From assembly GCF_014698795.1 (NCBI RefSeq), contig NZ_JACJTR010000014.1, positions 122,745 through 186,744 on the forward strand: 64,000 nt of DNA. Reading direction: 5' to 3'. The notes below the pieces were generated by a model that did not search any database, was not told the DNA's origin, and saw nothing but the letters and a program-made list of their open reading frames with translations. The DNA is from Nostoc sp. FACHB-892 (GTDB lineage: Bacteria > Cyanobacteriota > Cyanobacteriia > Cyanobacteriales > Nostocaceae). Position numbers and translations under genes: made by a program. Position 1 is the first letter of the stretch. Each line of letters starts with the position of its first letter. Below, piece by piece: positions 53,072-61,676 of this stretch.

Positions 53072-54937
53072 TTACGAATTAACTACAGGTTTAATCTGAC
53101 CCAGTAAACTGTGCAGTTTTTCCCCTTCAATGACTTCTGTTTCTAACAGTTGAGTAGCGATCGCTTCTAGCAAGTCTCGATTCTGTCTAAGAATCTCTAG
53201 GGCTTGTTCGTGGGCTGTTTCCACGATTTCCTTGACTTCGCTATCAATAGCTTTCGATGTGTCTTCACTCACTGCCCGCCGAGGATTACCCCCACCATTA
53301 CCCAAGAACATTGATTGTTGTCCTTGTTGGTAAGCCAGTGGTCCTAAGACTTTGCTCATGCCATAAGTTGTTACCATCCGTTCTGCCAAGTCAGTTGCTC
53401 GTTGCAAATCGTTGGAAGCACCTGTTGTAATACTGTTAAACACAATCTCTTCGGCGGAACGTCCACCTAACAAAGTCGCAATCTGACCCCGCAGTTCATC
53501 CTCATTCATCAAAAAGCGGTCTTCAGTTGGTAATTGCAGAGTGTAGCCCAAAGCTGCCATCCCACGGGGAATAATCGAAATCTTTTCTACGCGACCGTTT
53601 CCTGTGGTTAGCGCCCCGACCATTGCGTGACCAACTTCATGGTAAGCAACAATCTTTTTCTCAGTCTCGTTCATGACGCGACTCTTCTTCTCTAAACCGG
53701 CGACTACCCGCTCAATTGCTTCGGCAAAGTCTTCTTGAGCAACACTTTCACGCATATTACGAGCTGCTAATAATGCGGCTTCATTTACCAAGTTTGCCAA
53801 ATCTGCACCAGCAAAACCAGGAGTACGAGTAGCGATCGCTTTTAAATCTACATCATTTCCTAATTTTACCTTTTGAGCGTGAATCTTGAGAATTGCTTCA
53901 CGACCAGATAAATCGGGACGATCTACCAACACTTGGCGGTCAAAGCGACCAGGACGCAGCAATGCAGAGTCAAGGCTTTCGGGGCGGTTGGTAGCTGCTA
54001 GTACAATCACCGTTGCATCCCCAGCTGCAAACCCGTCCATCTCCGTTAGTAACTGGTTGAGGGTCTGTTCTCGCTCATCGTTACCACCGTAGAAGCCATT
54101 ACTGCTACGAGACTTGCCAATTGCATCCAATTCATCAATGAATACAATACAAGGAGCCTGTTTCTTTGCTTGCTCAAACAAATCCCGCACTCTAGAAGAA
54201 CCTACACCGACAAACAATTCCACAAACTCCGAACCAGAGATACTGAAGAATGGAACTCCTGCTTCTCCTGCTACGGCTTTTGCTAAAAGTGTCTTACCAG
54301 TACCCGGAGGGCCTACCAACAATACACCTTTGGGAATCCTAGCGCCAATTTGCGTAAACCGTGCCGGAGTCTTGAGGAAATCTACAATTTCCACTAACTC
54401 AGTTTTTGCTTCTTCTACCCCAGCCACGTCTGCAAAGGTGATTTTAGCTGATTCGCCTTCAACGTAAACCTTAGCTTTGCTCTTACCAATAGAAAGCGCA
54501 CCTTGTGGACCACCGCCACCACCACGGGCGAGAAAAAACTGCCAAATACCAATAAAAATCAGTGGTGGAATCACCCAACTTAAAAGGGTTGTAAACCAAG
54601 TATTCTTAGGTGGTGGTGTAGCAGCGAACTCAACTCCCTTTTCTTCTAGCAGTTTGGGTAACTCTAAATCAAAGATTGGTGTAGTTGCAAACACCGGGCC
54701 CGGCTCAGTATTTTCTGTTTTTAATTCGTAAAGAATCTGGTTTTGACCAACAGAAACGCGGTTGACTTCCCCTTCTTGTACTTGATGAATAAATAAGCTA
54801 TAAGGAACCCCAGTCGGGCCAGAAGCAAATAAACCAGGCAAAAATAAATTTAAGAGCAAAAATAGCCCTGATACTGCCAATAATATATTTGCAATGATCC
54901 GAAACCGAGGTGACTTAGGCTGTTCTTTAATTGCCAT
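53072..54937 (-). CDS. ftsH: FtsH membrane protease
   Basis: ATG 54937 (MAIKEQPKSPRFR) is preferred to the frame start four codons earlier; 621 residues. Two membrane segments (residues ~15-37 and ~117-135) surround a lumenal/periplasmic domain. AAA ATPase: Walker A GPPGTGKT (209-216), Walker B CIVFIDELDAIG, SRH AATNRPESLDSALLRPGRFD. The Zn-protease site HEVGH (433-437) follows. It degrades damaged membrane proteins, including photosystem II D1 in some cyanobacterial FtsH. Which of the FtsH paralogues this is cannot be decided. Confidence 0.97.
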   Translation of the reverse strand: MAIKEQPKSPRFRIIANILLAVSGLFLLLNLFLPGLFASGPTGVPYSLFIHQVQEGEVNRVSVGQNQILYELKTENTEPGPVFATTPIFDLELPKLLEEKGVEFAATPPPKNTWFTTLLSWVIPPLIFIGIWQFFLARGGGGGPQGALSIGKSKAKVYVEGESAKITFADVAGVEEAKTELVEIVDFLKTPARFTQIGARIPKGVLLVGPPGTGKTLLAKAVAGEAGVPFFSISGSEFVELFVGVGSSRVRDLFEQAKKQAPCIVFIDELDAIGKSRSSNGFYGGNDEREQTLNQLLTEMDGFAAGDATVIVLAATNRPESLDSALLRPGRFDRQVLVDRPDLSGREAILKIHAQKVKLGNDVDLKAIATRTPGFAGADLANLVNEAALLAARNMRESVAQEDFAEAIERVVAGLEKKSRVMNETEKKIVAYHEVGHAMVGALTTGNGRVEKISIIPRGMAALGYTLQLPTEDRFLMNEDELRGQIATLLGGRSAEEIVFNSITTGASNDLQRATDLAERMVTTYGMSKVLGPLAYQQGQQSMFLGNGGGNPRRAVSEDTSKAIDSEVKEIVETAHEQALEILRQNRDLLEAIATQLLETEVIEGEKLHSLLGQIKPVVNS

Positions 54938-55028
54938 GAATGTAACCAATCCTTAGAATGAAAACTGTTGAGAATGTGACTTTCACAGAAAGTGCGTTAT
55001 TTACTATCCGAATAGTTGAAGCAGCAGC

Positions 55029-55214
55029 TTATACTGTTTCTAACCAATCAAAAATTTGGGCTAACTGATCCACTGTTACCAACCCATACTGCCAGAGAGT
55101 CATGGCTAGAAAGTTTGGTGTTTGCTCACAATGTCGCAAAGCAAGAGAAATTGCTCCACTAGAAATACCCAACTCTTGTTCTAAAAAATCCACCAATTTA
55201 TCTGTAGCTTTCAT
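55029..55214 (-). CDS. DUF2949-family small protein
   Basis: 61 residues from ATG 55214. LVDFLEQELGISSGAISLALRH, then MTLWQYGLVTVDQLAQIFDWLE, the pattern I associate with the cyanobacterial DUF2949 family. All-helical, soluble, no catalytic motif. It lies upstream of ftsH on the same strand, ~90 bases away, but a functional link is not shown. Confidence 0.7.
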   Translation of the reverse strand: MKATDKLVDFLEQELGISSGAISLALRHCEQTPNFLAMTLWQYGLVTVDQLAQIFDWLETV

Positions 55215-55690
55215 AACCTTGTTAAATAATCTTAATTAAGTTTTATTTCTGATTTAGCTCAAGAAACTTGATTAAATACCAGTCAAGATTTCCAAAGCTA
55301 TAAGAGATATAAATCCAATCACTGCCAAGTGACCATTAAGTTTTTCGGAGTACTTAGTGAAACCAAGCTAAGATTCTTGCGTGATGTACATCCGAGATGT
55401 TAGCGTACCCATCCAAACTAGGCGATGAGCTACGCGCAAAGTCGTTCAATTTGTCTTGATCCTCAAGGATATTACCGATTCTCATAATTTTTCCGATTTA
55501 GCAACCTTTGCAGTATTTTTTTATTTATGTAACTAAACTTAACAATTAAATTAATCTTTGGGAACTAACGAGCCAATACGGTTTACCGTACTCAAACAGT
55601 TAACACGACTTGAAATGAGCAAATTTGAATGAACAGAACGATGTCAAAGAAGAGGCGTAATCCTTTGCCAGTTCTGTTCTTGATGTAGAT

Positions 55691-55719
55691 GCGATGTCTA
55701 CGACGGGCTATGCCTACGC
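55691..55719. repeat. 29-bp dispersed repeat
   Basis: Begins GCGATGTCTACGACGGGC and ends GCCTACGC, identical to 21495-21523; a third near-identical copy is at 56034-56062. Confidence 0.8.
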
Positions 55720-55723
55720 TGAC

Positions 55724-55852
55724 TTGAAACATTCCCAAGGCGATAAGATTGTCTTGGATAAGGCTACCTTCAGTAGTTCAGGGGCGGCTAGCACGGCGAA
55801 AATTAGCTACGATGCTGTAAGTTGGCAGTTTTCTACAACCAAACCAAAATAG
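55724..55852 (+). pseudogene. Possible remnant of an RTX-type protein C-terminus
   Basis: The frame KHSQGDKIVLDKATFSS, then GAASTAKISYDAVSWQF, ends at a TAG. The GDKIVLDKTTF element is common in the C-terminal domains of cyanobacterial RTX proteins. It begins directly after the 29-bp repeat, with no start codon or upstream coding sequence. The tail does not match the RTX proteins in this window, so the assignment is weak. Confidence 0.35.
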
Positions 55853-55965
55853 CTGTGCGGTTGGTTTTGGCAGTGGTGGTTTATTTCGACTCTGACTGGT
55901 GCGGTAACGATTTTGTGGTGCAAAAGGGTCACACATCTGTTATCTGTATCAACTTTAGGTGAAAG

Positions 55966-55994
55966 CAGGGGCGCACAGCTAGCTATGCGCCCCT
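55966..55994. repeat. Palindrome AGGGGCGCA ... TGCGCCCCT
   Basis: Nine-base arms around C-AGCTAGCT-A, one central mismatch pair. Fourth member of the palindrome family; inner AGCTAGCT is shared with 39077-39110. Confidence 0.75.
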
Positions 55995-56304
55995 ATCATG
56001 TGCTCCATTTATACGAAAACAGCTATTACATAAGCAATGTCTACGACGGGCTACGCCTACGCAACATCCAATTTTAAATCTTTTTGTAAAGTCTTCTATA
56101 GCAGCAAGCAAAACAAAAATTATACCAGATTAATCCTTAAACAATTTTTAATGCTAGTTGATACTCACTTTGGATCTGCTTAGGCATAGCTCCTGGTAAA
56201 CATAGCATCAACTATATACTCAATTTCTCTTGCAGTTCTCCAAAATCAAAAATGTTAGTGATGATTCATCTTTTTAATATCCAGCGCCTAAAGTCAAAGT
56301 AATT

Positions 56305-56748
56305 CTATTCTCTAGCAATGACAATATCGTTAGACTTAATGACTGCATAAGCTTCTTTTCCTTCAGATAGTTCTAACTCTTCTGCGGAAGCTCTAGTAAT
56401 AATCGAGGTTAATTCTACTTTATGAATAATCTCCAGAGTCACTTCGCTATTAACTGCTCCATAAACAACTCGTTTAACCACACCTTTAAGAATATTGCGA
56501 GAACTAACTTTTAATGATTTCTTTTGAATACTAGCTTCTATTTCAGGCTTTTGAGTGTAAATATCTTCCTGTTTATCCTCGTGAATTGGCGGTGATATTG
56601 GCGCCCATGTGTGCTGATTGAGACTACGCACGAGTTCTCGCAGAATCTCCGTCTTAGTTCGTTGAGACTGTTCGCAGAACTCTTCTAGAATCTTCCGTTC
56701 GTCCTCTGAGGTTTGAAATGTGACCCACCCTTGTTCTTTTCTTGGCAT
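56305..56748 (-). CDS. RHH DNA-binding domain fused to a TOBE (Mop-like) domain
   Basis: 147 residues from ATG 56748. Residues ~8-45 (GWVTFQTSEDERKILEEFCEQ, then TEILRELVRSLNQHT) read as a ribbon-helix-helix. A ~35-residue linker follows. Residues ~82-147 (SSRNILKGVVKRVVYGAVNSEV, SIITRASAEELELSEGKEAYAVIKSNDIVIA) are the TOBE/molbindin fold that binds molybdate or tungstate. The combination suggests a ligand-sensing repressor that works like ModE but with an RHH head. A dyad CTTGGTA/TACCAAG lies 28 bases upstream of its own start, and a similar dyad sits in the promoter of the divergent permease. Autoregulation and control of that operon are inference. Confidence 0.75.
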   Translation of the reverse strand: MPRKEQGWVTFQTSEDERKILEEFCEQSQRTKTEILRELVRSLNQHTWAPISPPIHEDKQEDIYTQKPEIEASIQKKSLKVSSRNILKGVVKRVVYGAVNSEVTLEIIHKVELTSIITRASAEELELSEGKEAYAVIKSNDIVIARE

Positions 56749-56775
56749 AAATCAATTTTGGTTATTCTGGTTATT

Positions 56776-56795
56776 CTTGGTATGATTCTACCAAG
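56776..56795. promoter_or_regulatory. Operator-like dyad CTTGGTA-N6-TACCAAG
   Basis: Perfect seven-base arms, 28 bases upstream of the RHH-TOBE start. To its left the motif recurs as TTTGGTTA and TCTGGTTA at 9-10 base steps, typical spacing for stacked RHH dimers. Confidence 0.6.
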
Positions 56796-56953
56796 TATCA
56801 ATTCGATGTGTTATTTTAATAAAAATATTTTTTATTGAAGGATTCTCTAGATAATTCATCAACTAATCTCATACATTTAACTACATAAATATTTATTTTT
56901 CGTCGGTACAAAACAATTTGTTACTTAATATTAACTGAGTAGCAGTAATTTCG

Positions 56954-56970
56954 TACCAACTAGATTGGTA
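56954..56970. promoter_or_regulatory. Operator-like dyad TACCAA-N5-TTGGTA overlapping a -10 element
   Basis: Perfect six-base arms; the last bases merge into TATAAAAT (56969-56976), a good -10 for the permease. Another TTGGTA lies at 56993-56998. Same half-site as the dyad at 56776-56795. Confidence 0.6.
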
Positions 56971-57113
56971 TAAAATTAGTGCTGACTTAAATTTGGTATC
57001 AAAGCGGTAACAAAAAAATTGTCATCAAAATATGATTATCTGCAAGCCTTTCGGTCGTGATATTCTCACTGATGAACGTTACATCTTGTAATCTAAACAG
57101 GGAGATATTAAAG

Positions 57114-58409
57114 ATGTCTGCCACAAATTCTCCACCCCAACTTAAACGGGAGTTAGGGGTTGTTGGTGCAACCTTGATGGGACTGGGTTCGATTGTCGGG
57201 ACGGGCGTATTTGTCACTATCGGGATTGCAGCAGGGATTGCTGGGCCAGCAGTAATTTTGGCAGTAGCAATTGGGGCAATTGTTGCCACCTGTAATGGAC
57301 TCAACAGCGCCCAGTTAGCAGCTAATCATGCTGTCAGTGGTGGCACTTATGAATATGGTTACAGATATCTTACCCCCGCATTGGGCTTCACCGCGGGTTG
57401 GATGTTTTTGGTAGCAAAGACTGCCTCAGCCGCAACCGCCGCTTTAGGTTTTGCTGGTTACTTGCTCAACATTGGGGGTTTGAGTTCCAGTTGGGTAGTT
57501 CCTACAGCCCTCTTAGCTGTAGCGATAATGACTTTGGTTGTTTTAAGTGGTATTCGGCGCTCTAATGTTACCAATACGGTGATTGTGTCGGTAACGCTGT
57601 TATCTTTAGGCTTTTTTATCCTTACTTGTCTACCCCGTGCTACCGAGGTAGGAATTGAGAATTTGACACCTTTTTTCAGAACCTCCCCAGGAGGAGTACT
57701 CCATGCTAGCGCCTTGATGTTTGTCGCCTATACAGGTTATGGGCGCATTGCCACAATGGGAGAGGAAGCACGCTCCCCAAGGGAAACGATTCCTAAGGCG
57801 ATGATTGTCTGTCTGCTGCTGACAATGTTGCTTTACATGGCAGTGGCGATAGTTGGTATTGGGGCTGTGGGAGCAGATGTCTTGGGCAGTAGCACAGGGC
57901 AGACAGCAGCGCCTCTAGAAGTGGCAGTCCGCAACGTTGCCGGTTCCGGTGGTGCTTTAATCTTAGGAATTGGGGCGGTGACAGCCATGCTAGGCGTGCT
58001 ATTGAACCTGATTTTGGGCTTATCCCGTGTGTTACTGGCAATGGGGAGGCGTTCAGATGCACCAAAATTCTTAGCGCAGCTTAACGAACAACAGACAACC
58101 CCATACTGGGCTGTAATATTTGTAGGGATAGCGATCGCTCTGCTGGTACTGTTGGGTAATGTCAAAACTACCTGGTCGTTTAGTGCCTTTAGTGTTTTGA
58201 TTTATTACGCAATTACCAGTTTCGCTGCTTTGCGTTTGGCCCCATCGGAGCGACTTTATCCTGTATGGGTAGGTTGGCTAGGTCTTGTCTCTTGCCTTTT
58301 TCTCGCTTTTTGGGTAGAGTCTTCGATTTGGCAAGTTGGTTTAGGGTTGATTGTCGCAGGGCTAATCTGGCACAAAATTCGGCGAGCGATCGCCTACGGC
58401 GGGGCATAG
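57114..58409 (+). CDS. APC-superfamily amino acid permease
   Basis: ATG 57114 with GGGAG nine bases upstream gives 431 residues. About twelve membrane helices; the first carries the APC signature GATLMGLGSIVGTGVFVTIGIAAGIAGPA (glycine-rich unwound helix 1). GGTYEYGYRYLTPALGFTAGWMF and FVAYTGYGRIATMGEEARSPRETIPKA are further APC blocks. It imports amino acids or other amines by cation coupling; the substrate is not evident. Its last residues (RRAIAYGGA) and stop codon lie inside a 28-bp dispersed repeat (58386-58413). The CBS-HEPN gene follows after 40 bases. Confidence 0.88.
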   Translation: MSATNSPPQLKRELGVVGATLMGLGSIVGTGVFVTIGIAAGIAGPAVILAVAIGAIVATCNGLNSAQLAANHAVSGGTYEYGYRYLTPALGFTAGWMFLVAKTASAATAALGFAGYLLNIGGLSSSWVVPTALLAVAIMTLVVLSGIRRSNVTNTVIVSVTLLSLGFFILTCLPRATEVGIENLTPFFRTSPGGVLHASALMFVAYTGYGRIATMGEEARSPRETIPKAMIVCLLLTMLLYMAVAIVGIGAVGADVLGSSTGQTAAPLEVAVRNVAGSGGALILGIGAVTAMLGVLLNLILGLSRVLLAMGRRSDAPKFLAQLNEQQTTPYWAVIFVGIAIALLVLLGNVKTTWSFSAFSVLIYYAITSFAALRLAPSERLYPVWVGWLGLVSCLFLAFWVESSIWQVGLGLIVAGLIWHKIRRAIAYGGA

Positions 58410-58413
58410 CCCA
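58386..58413. repeat. Dispersed repeat forming the permease C-terminus
   Basis: GCGATCGCCTACGGCGGGGC then ATAGCCC; related to the 29-bp family. It overlaps the last ~8 codons and supplies the TAG stop. Confidence 0.7.
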
Positions 58414-58449
58414 TCGCGCAAGTACGATAAAATTCTTTAAAGAAGGGGG

Positions 58450-59247
58450 ATGAAACAGCTAAAATCGCGTTCTCAAGACTTGCGGAGTTTGTTTGAGAAC
58501 AATATCACCATTGAATATGTGGCGGAACCCCTCAAAGCTATGCCAGCTGATGCAGAAGTTACAGAGGTGCTGCCTTGGATGCAAGCGCACAATTTTGATG
58601 TAATCGGTATTGAGACAAAAGATACTATTAGCGGTTATGTAGAACGCTCTAGTTTAATAGAAGGTAAATCTGGGAAGTGTGGCGACTATCAACGCGTGTT
58701 TCATCCAAAAGAGCTAATTGCCATTTCCACCCCACTGATAAAGTTACTACCCATTTTGCAACAAACTCAGCGATTGTTTGTTCTGGACTGCAATCAAGTG
58801 AATGGTATTGTTACCTGTGGCGACTTGCAGAAAGCACCCGCACGAATGCTACTGTTTGGCTTGGTAACGCTGCTAGAAATGAATTTGCTGCGGCTGGTGC
58901 GGATTTACTATCCTCAAGATTCTTGGCAAAAAGTCCTAAAACCTGAACGCTTAGAAGTTGCTCAAAGGCTATGGCGAGAAAGCCAAGAAAGAAACGAAGC
59001 TACCGATTTATTAGATTATCTGCAATTCTGTGATAAACGAGAGTTGATTTTAAATCAACCAGAACTTCTCCAGCAATTGGGATTAAAGTCCAAGCGATTT
59101 GGCGAACGTTTCCTTAAGTCTGCTGAACAGTTGCGAAACCGATTAGCTCATGCCCAAAATTTAGTTAGTGGCTCCTCTTGGACAGAGTTGATTTCTCTAG
59201 CAGAGGCGATGGAAACACTGTTAATTCTGTGTGAGGAAGTTGAATAA
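58450..59247 (+). CDS. CBS-domain protein with HEPN-like C-terminal domain
   Basis: 265 residues from ATG 58450 with AAGGGGG immediately upstream. Residues ~18-130 form two CBS motifs (VTEVLPWMQAHNFDVIGIE, LFVLDCNQVNGIVTCGDL), which usually bind adenine nucleotides. The C-terminal ~130 residues are helical and contain LRNRLAHAQ, with Arg229...His234 matching the HEPN RNase signature R-x4-6-H. There is no membrane segment. HEPN domains are typically RNases in stress and defence. As the second gene behind the permease it may sense nucleotide state; this is inference. Function is not known to me. Confidence 0.7.
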   Translation: MKQLKSRSQDLRSLFENNITIEYVAEPLKAMPADAEVTEVLPWMQAHNFDVIGIETKDTISGYVERSSLIEGKSGKCGDYQRVFHPKELIAISTPLIKLLPILQQTQRLFVLDCNQVNGIVTCGDLQKAPARMLLFGLVTLLEMNLLRLVRIYYPQDSWQKVLKPERLEVAQRLWRESQERNEATDLLDYLQFCDKRELILNQPELLQQLGLKSKRFGERFLKSAEQLRNRLAHAQNLVSGSSWTELISLAEAMETLLILCEEVE

Positions 59248-59283
59248 AGTTGTCAGCTTTCACTAACATTAATTGGCTGTACG

Positions 59284-60024
59284 TTAGCAAGCACCACTCT
59301 TATATAACACAACTTTTAAAGTTTTCAAGATTAGACTAATATCATAAAAGATAGACCACTTACGTTGGTAGTCTAAGTCCATGTGAACAATATCTTCAAA
59401 GTTTTTAATACTGGAGCGACCATAAGCCTGCCATTCACCAGTCATACCCGGTTTGACATTCAACCGTTCCCAGTGGTGTCTTGAGTAGTGTATCACTTCA
59501 TTGGGAGTGGGAGGGCGGGTGCCAACTAGGCTCATTTCCCCCACCAGCACGTTCCAAAATTGAGGGAGTTCGTCTAAGCTAGTGCGGCGGAGAAACCTGC
59601 CTATACAGGTAATGCGGGGGTCATTCTCATTTTTGAATATCTGCTCGCTTTGAGCTTCATTCTTAACTAAATGCTTAAGTTGGTCAGCTCCGACTGACAT
59701 TGAGCGAAATTTCCAAATTCGGAAGTAACGCCCATTCAGACCACAGCGAACTTGACTGTAAAAGATAGGACCTGGGCTATCTAACTGAATGGCGATCGCA
59801 ATAGGAATTACTACAATTAGTGTAATCGATAGCCCGACAACAGCACCCAAGATGTCAATCATCCGCTTGGCTTTACTGAGTACAGAAGGGTGAACTGGAA
59901 GTTCAACTTTAGGAACATTATGGGTATCATCTAGAACTGGCATATTAAAATGGTCGGAACTAGAGGTTTTAGACACGGTAATTACACTTTCAGTAGGTAA
60001 ATTTATGAACTTAATCGTCTGCAC
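59284..60024 (-). CDS. Polyprenyl-phosphate sugar phosphotransferase
   Basis: 246 residues from ATG 60024. After a ~50-residue N-terminus, KAKRMIDILGAVVGLSITLIVVIPIAIAIQLDSPGPIFYSQVRCGLNG covers the membrane-anchoring segment and the start of the catalytic domain. WKFRSMSVGADQL, RFLRRTSLDELPQFWNVLVGEMSLVGTRPPTPNEV and NVKPGMTGEWQAYGRS are the WcaJ/CpsE/HepC-type catalytic motifs (Asp-Glu pair). It transfers a sugar-1-phosphate to undecaprenyl phosphate to begin exopolysaccharide assembly. In heterocyst formers such enzymes can make the envelope polysaccharide; no other polysaccharide genes are adjacent. Confidence 0.93.
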   Translation of the reverse strand: MQTIKFINLPTESVITVSKTSSSDHFNMPVLDDTHNVPKVELPVHPSVLSKAKRMIDILGAVVGLSITLIVVIPIAIAIQLDSPGPIFYSQVRCGLNGRYFRIWKFRSMSVGADQLKHLVKNEAQSEQIFKNENDPRITCIGRFLRRTSLDELPQFWNVLVGEMSLVGTRPPTPNEVIHYSRHHWERLNVKPGMTGEWQAYGRSSIKNFEDIVHMDLDYQRKWSIFYDISLILKTLKVVLYKSGAC

Positions 60025-60693
60025 ATTTCCTTATTTCAATAACCTGTAAAAGCGGGAATTAAATTTTTTAATAGGTTAAGTAAGTAAATATGTAACCAGT
60101 CAATTTGTTCTTTAAGATATTTGCAGTTACAGTAGCGGTCAATACTTCATGGTTAAGCATTGAACATCGTTGTTTTTAATGAATGTGTAAGTATAATAAA
60201 AGCATTTAATAGGACTTGAGACTTTATTTGTAAGGTTGAGTAAAGACTTAGTAGATTCTACGTATACTTTCGTACGCAAATACTGATAGAAAATACTATC
60301 TGATGACTAATTAAATTATTTTTTATACAGTATCCTAATGAAGGATAAAATTATCCAGCTAACTATCCGCTTGGCTGTAGCGTCCAGATAGTCTAAATTT
60401 CATAATAATTAAGTAGACGCGATAAAACCCAAGTATGTTTGATTTTGTAAAAGCTGTGGAATGACCAATTTATAAACTATGCGCTAATTTTATACTTGGT
60501 TACATAGCTTGAATTTTTAACGCTGACTTACTTATATTTGTTCCGCTTCGGGCACAGCCTCTGTCTGCGACACGCTACGCGTTTGCGTAGCATCCCGCAG
60601 AGAACGTAGAGAAATGAGGCAATCGCACTTCTTTATATAGTCGTTAAAACTGCTGTTTAGTAAGCATTTCGCATTTGCGGATCAGTCTAAGAT
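60025..60693. other. Intergenic region with a repeat cluster
   Basis: Mostly AT-rich. At 60541-60613 there is a run of GC-rich dispersed repeats (CCGCTTCGGGCACAGCC, ACGCTACGCGTTTGCGTAGC, CCCGCAGAG). No gene seen. Confidence 0.6.
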
Positions 60694-60996
60694 ATGAATG
60701 ATATGAAAAAACACAAAATTATGGTTATTGGTAGCAATGTCACTACTGTGCAGCGCGTCAGCAGTCATTGCCTAAAACAAAATGCAGAAGTTTTTCCATA
60801 TTACTGTATTCCCACACTTGAAGAGATAGCTTTGTTTGCACCTCATGTTTTAGTGTTATGCCTGCCTATACCTGATAAATTCCAACATCAACTACTTCAG
60901 CCTTACATTTTGTGGTCAGAAAAACTCATTAATGACATCTCACCACTAGCTACCACTTTTACAGAATTATCTGCCTGTTTACATAAATTCCTCTAA
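60694..60996 (+). CDS. Unknown 100-residue protein
   Basis: From ATG 60694: MNDMKKHKIMVIGSNVTTVQRV looks like the first strand and helix of a Rossmann or receiver-like fold, and APHVLVLCLPI a second strand, but there is no acidic pocket or Lys in the receiver positions. It ends two bases before the stop of the convergent response regulator. I do not recognise it. It may be a degenerate receiver-type domain linked to the neighbouring two-component pair; this is speculative. Confidence 0.5.
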   Translation: MNDMKKHKIMVIGSNVTTVQRVSSHCLKQNAEVFPYYCIPTLEEIALFAPHVLVLCLPIPDKFQHQLLQPYILWSEKLINDISPLATTFTELSACLHKFL

Positions 60997-60998
60997 GG

Positions 60999-61676
60999 TT
61001 AAATCAACCCTTGGCGTACGGCTAAAGCTGCTGCTTGGACACGATCATCAACGCTCAGTTTGTTGAGAACCATACGTACATAAGACTTGACGGTTCCAAG
61101 TGAGAGGTAGAGTTGGTTTGCAATTTGCTGGTTTGAGTGACCTTGTGCAATAAGTTTAAGAATCTCGCGTTCACGATTACTGAGAATCGGTTCCGCTATT
61201 ACTTTAGATACAGGAACATCGGGGGCTACAGGGGTTGACCTAAGCATCCGAGCAACTTTTTGAGCTATTAAAGGATCTAAATAAGCACCACCTTGAAGTA
61301 TCAATTGAATGACGGCAATGAGTTGTTCCCATTCAATGGTTTTAAGGCAGTAACCATCAGCACCAGCTGCAAGCATCCCCATGACCTGGATATCGTCGTC
61401 AAAGGCACTTAAGGCTAGAACGCGAGTAGTCAAGCAGCTACTTTTTATCTGCTGAGTGGCTGTAATCCCATCCATAACTGGCAGATCAATATCCATTAAG
61501 ACTACATCTGGCTGAAGTTGGTTAGCTAATTCAACAGCCTGTTGACCATCCAATGCCTCTCCAACTATACTAAAACCAGGTTCAAGGCTAAATTGCCCTT
61601 TCATTCCTCGGCGGATTAAGGGGTGATCATCAACTAATAGAACCCGCACAGTTTTCTCTTGGTCAATCTTAGGCAT
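60999..61676 (-). CDS. NarL/LuxR-family response regulator
   Basis: ATG 61676 gives 225 residues. The receiver domain has VRVLLVDDHPLIRRGM, phospho-accepting Asp62 in VVLMDIDLPVMDG, the switch LALSAFDDD, and YCLKTIEW with the conserved Lys. The DNA-binding LuxR helix-turn-helix is LSNREREILKLIAQGHSNQQIANQLYLSLGTVKSYVRMVLNKLSVDDR. Its start codon lies inside the last codons of the histidine kinase gene (8-base overlap), so they form one operon and probably a cognate pair. Target genes are unknown. Confidence 0.95.
   Translation of the reverse strand: MPKIDQEKTVRVLLVDDHPLIRRGMKGQFSLEPGFSIVGEALDGQQAVELANQLQPDVVLMDIDLPVMDGITATQQIKSSCLTTRVLALSAFDDDIQVMGMLAAGADGYCLKTIEWEQLIAVIQLILQGGAYLDPLIAQKVARMLRSTPVAPDVPVSKVIAEPILSNREREILKLIAQGHSNQQIANQLYLSLGTVKSYVRMVLNKLSVDDRVQAAALAVRQGLI

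Larger units (their letters stand above)
55215..56304. other. Intergenic region with repeats and a gene remnant
   Basis: Includes two copies of the 29-bp repeat (55691-55719, 56034-56062), a GC palindrome (55966-55994), inverted GAACAGAAC/GTTCTGTTC (55634-55680) and an RTX-like remnant (55724-55852). AT-rich elsewhere. Confidence 0.6.
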
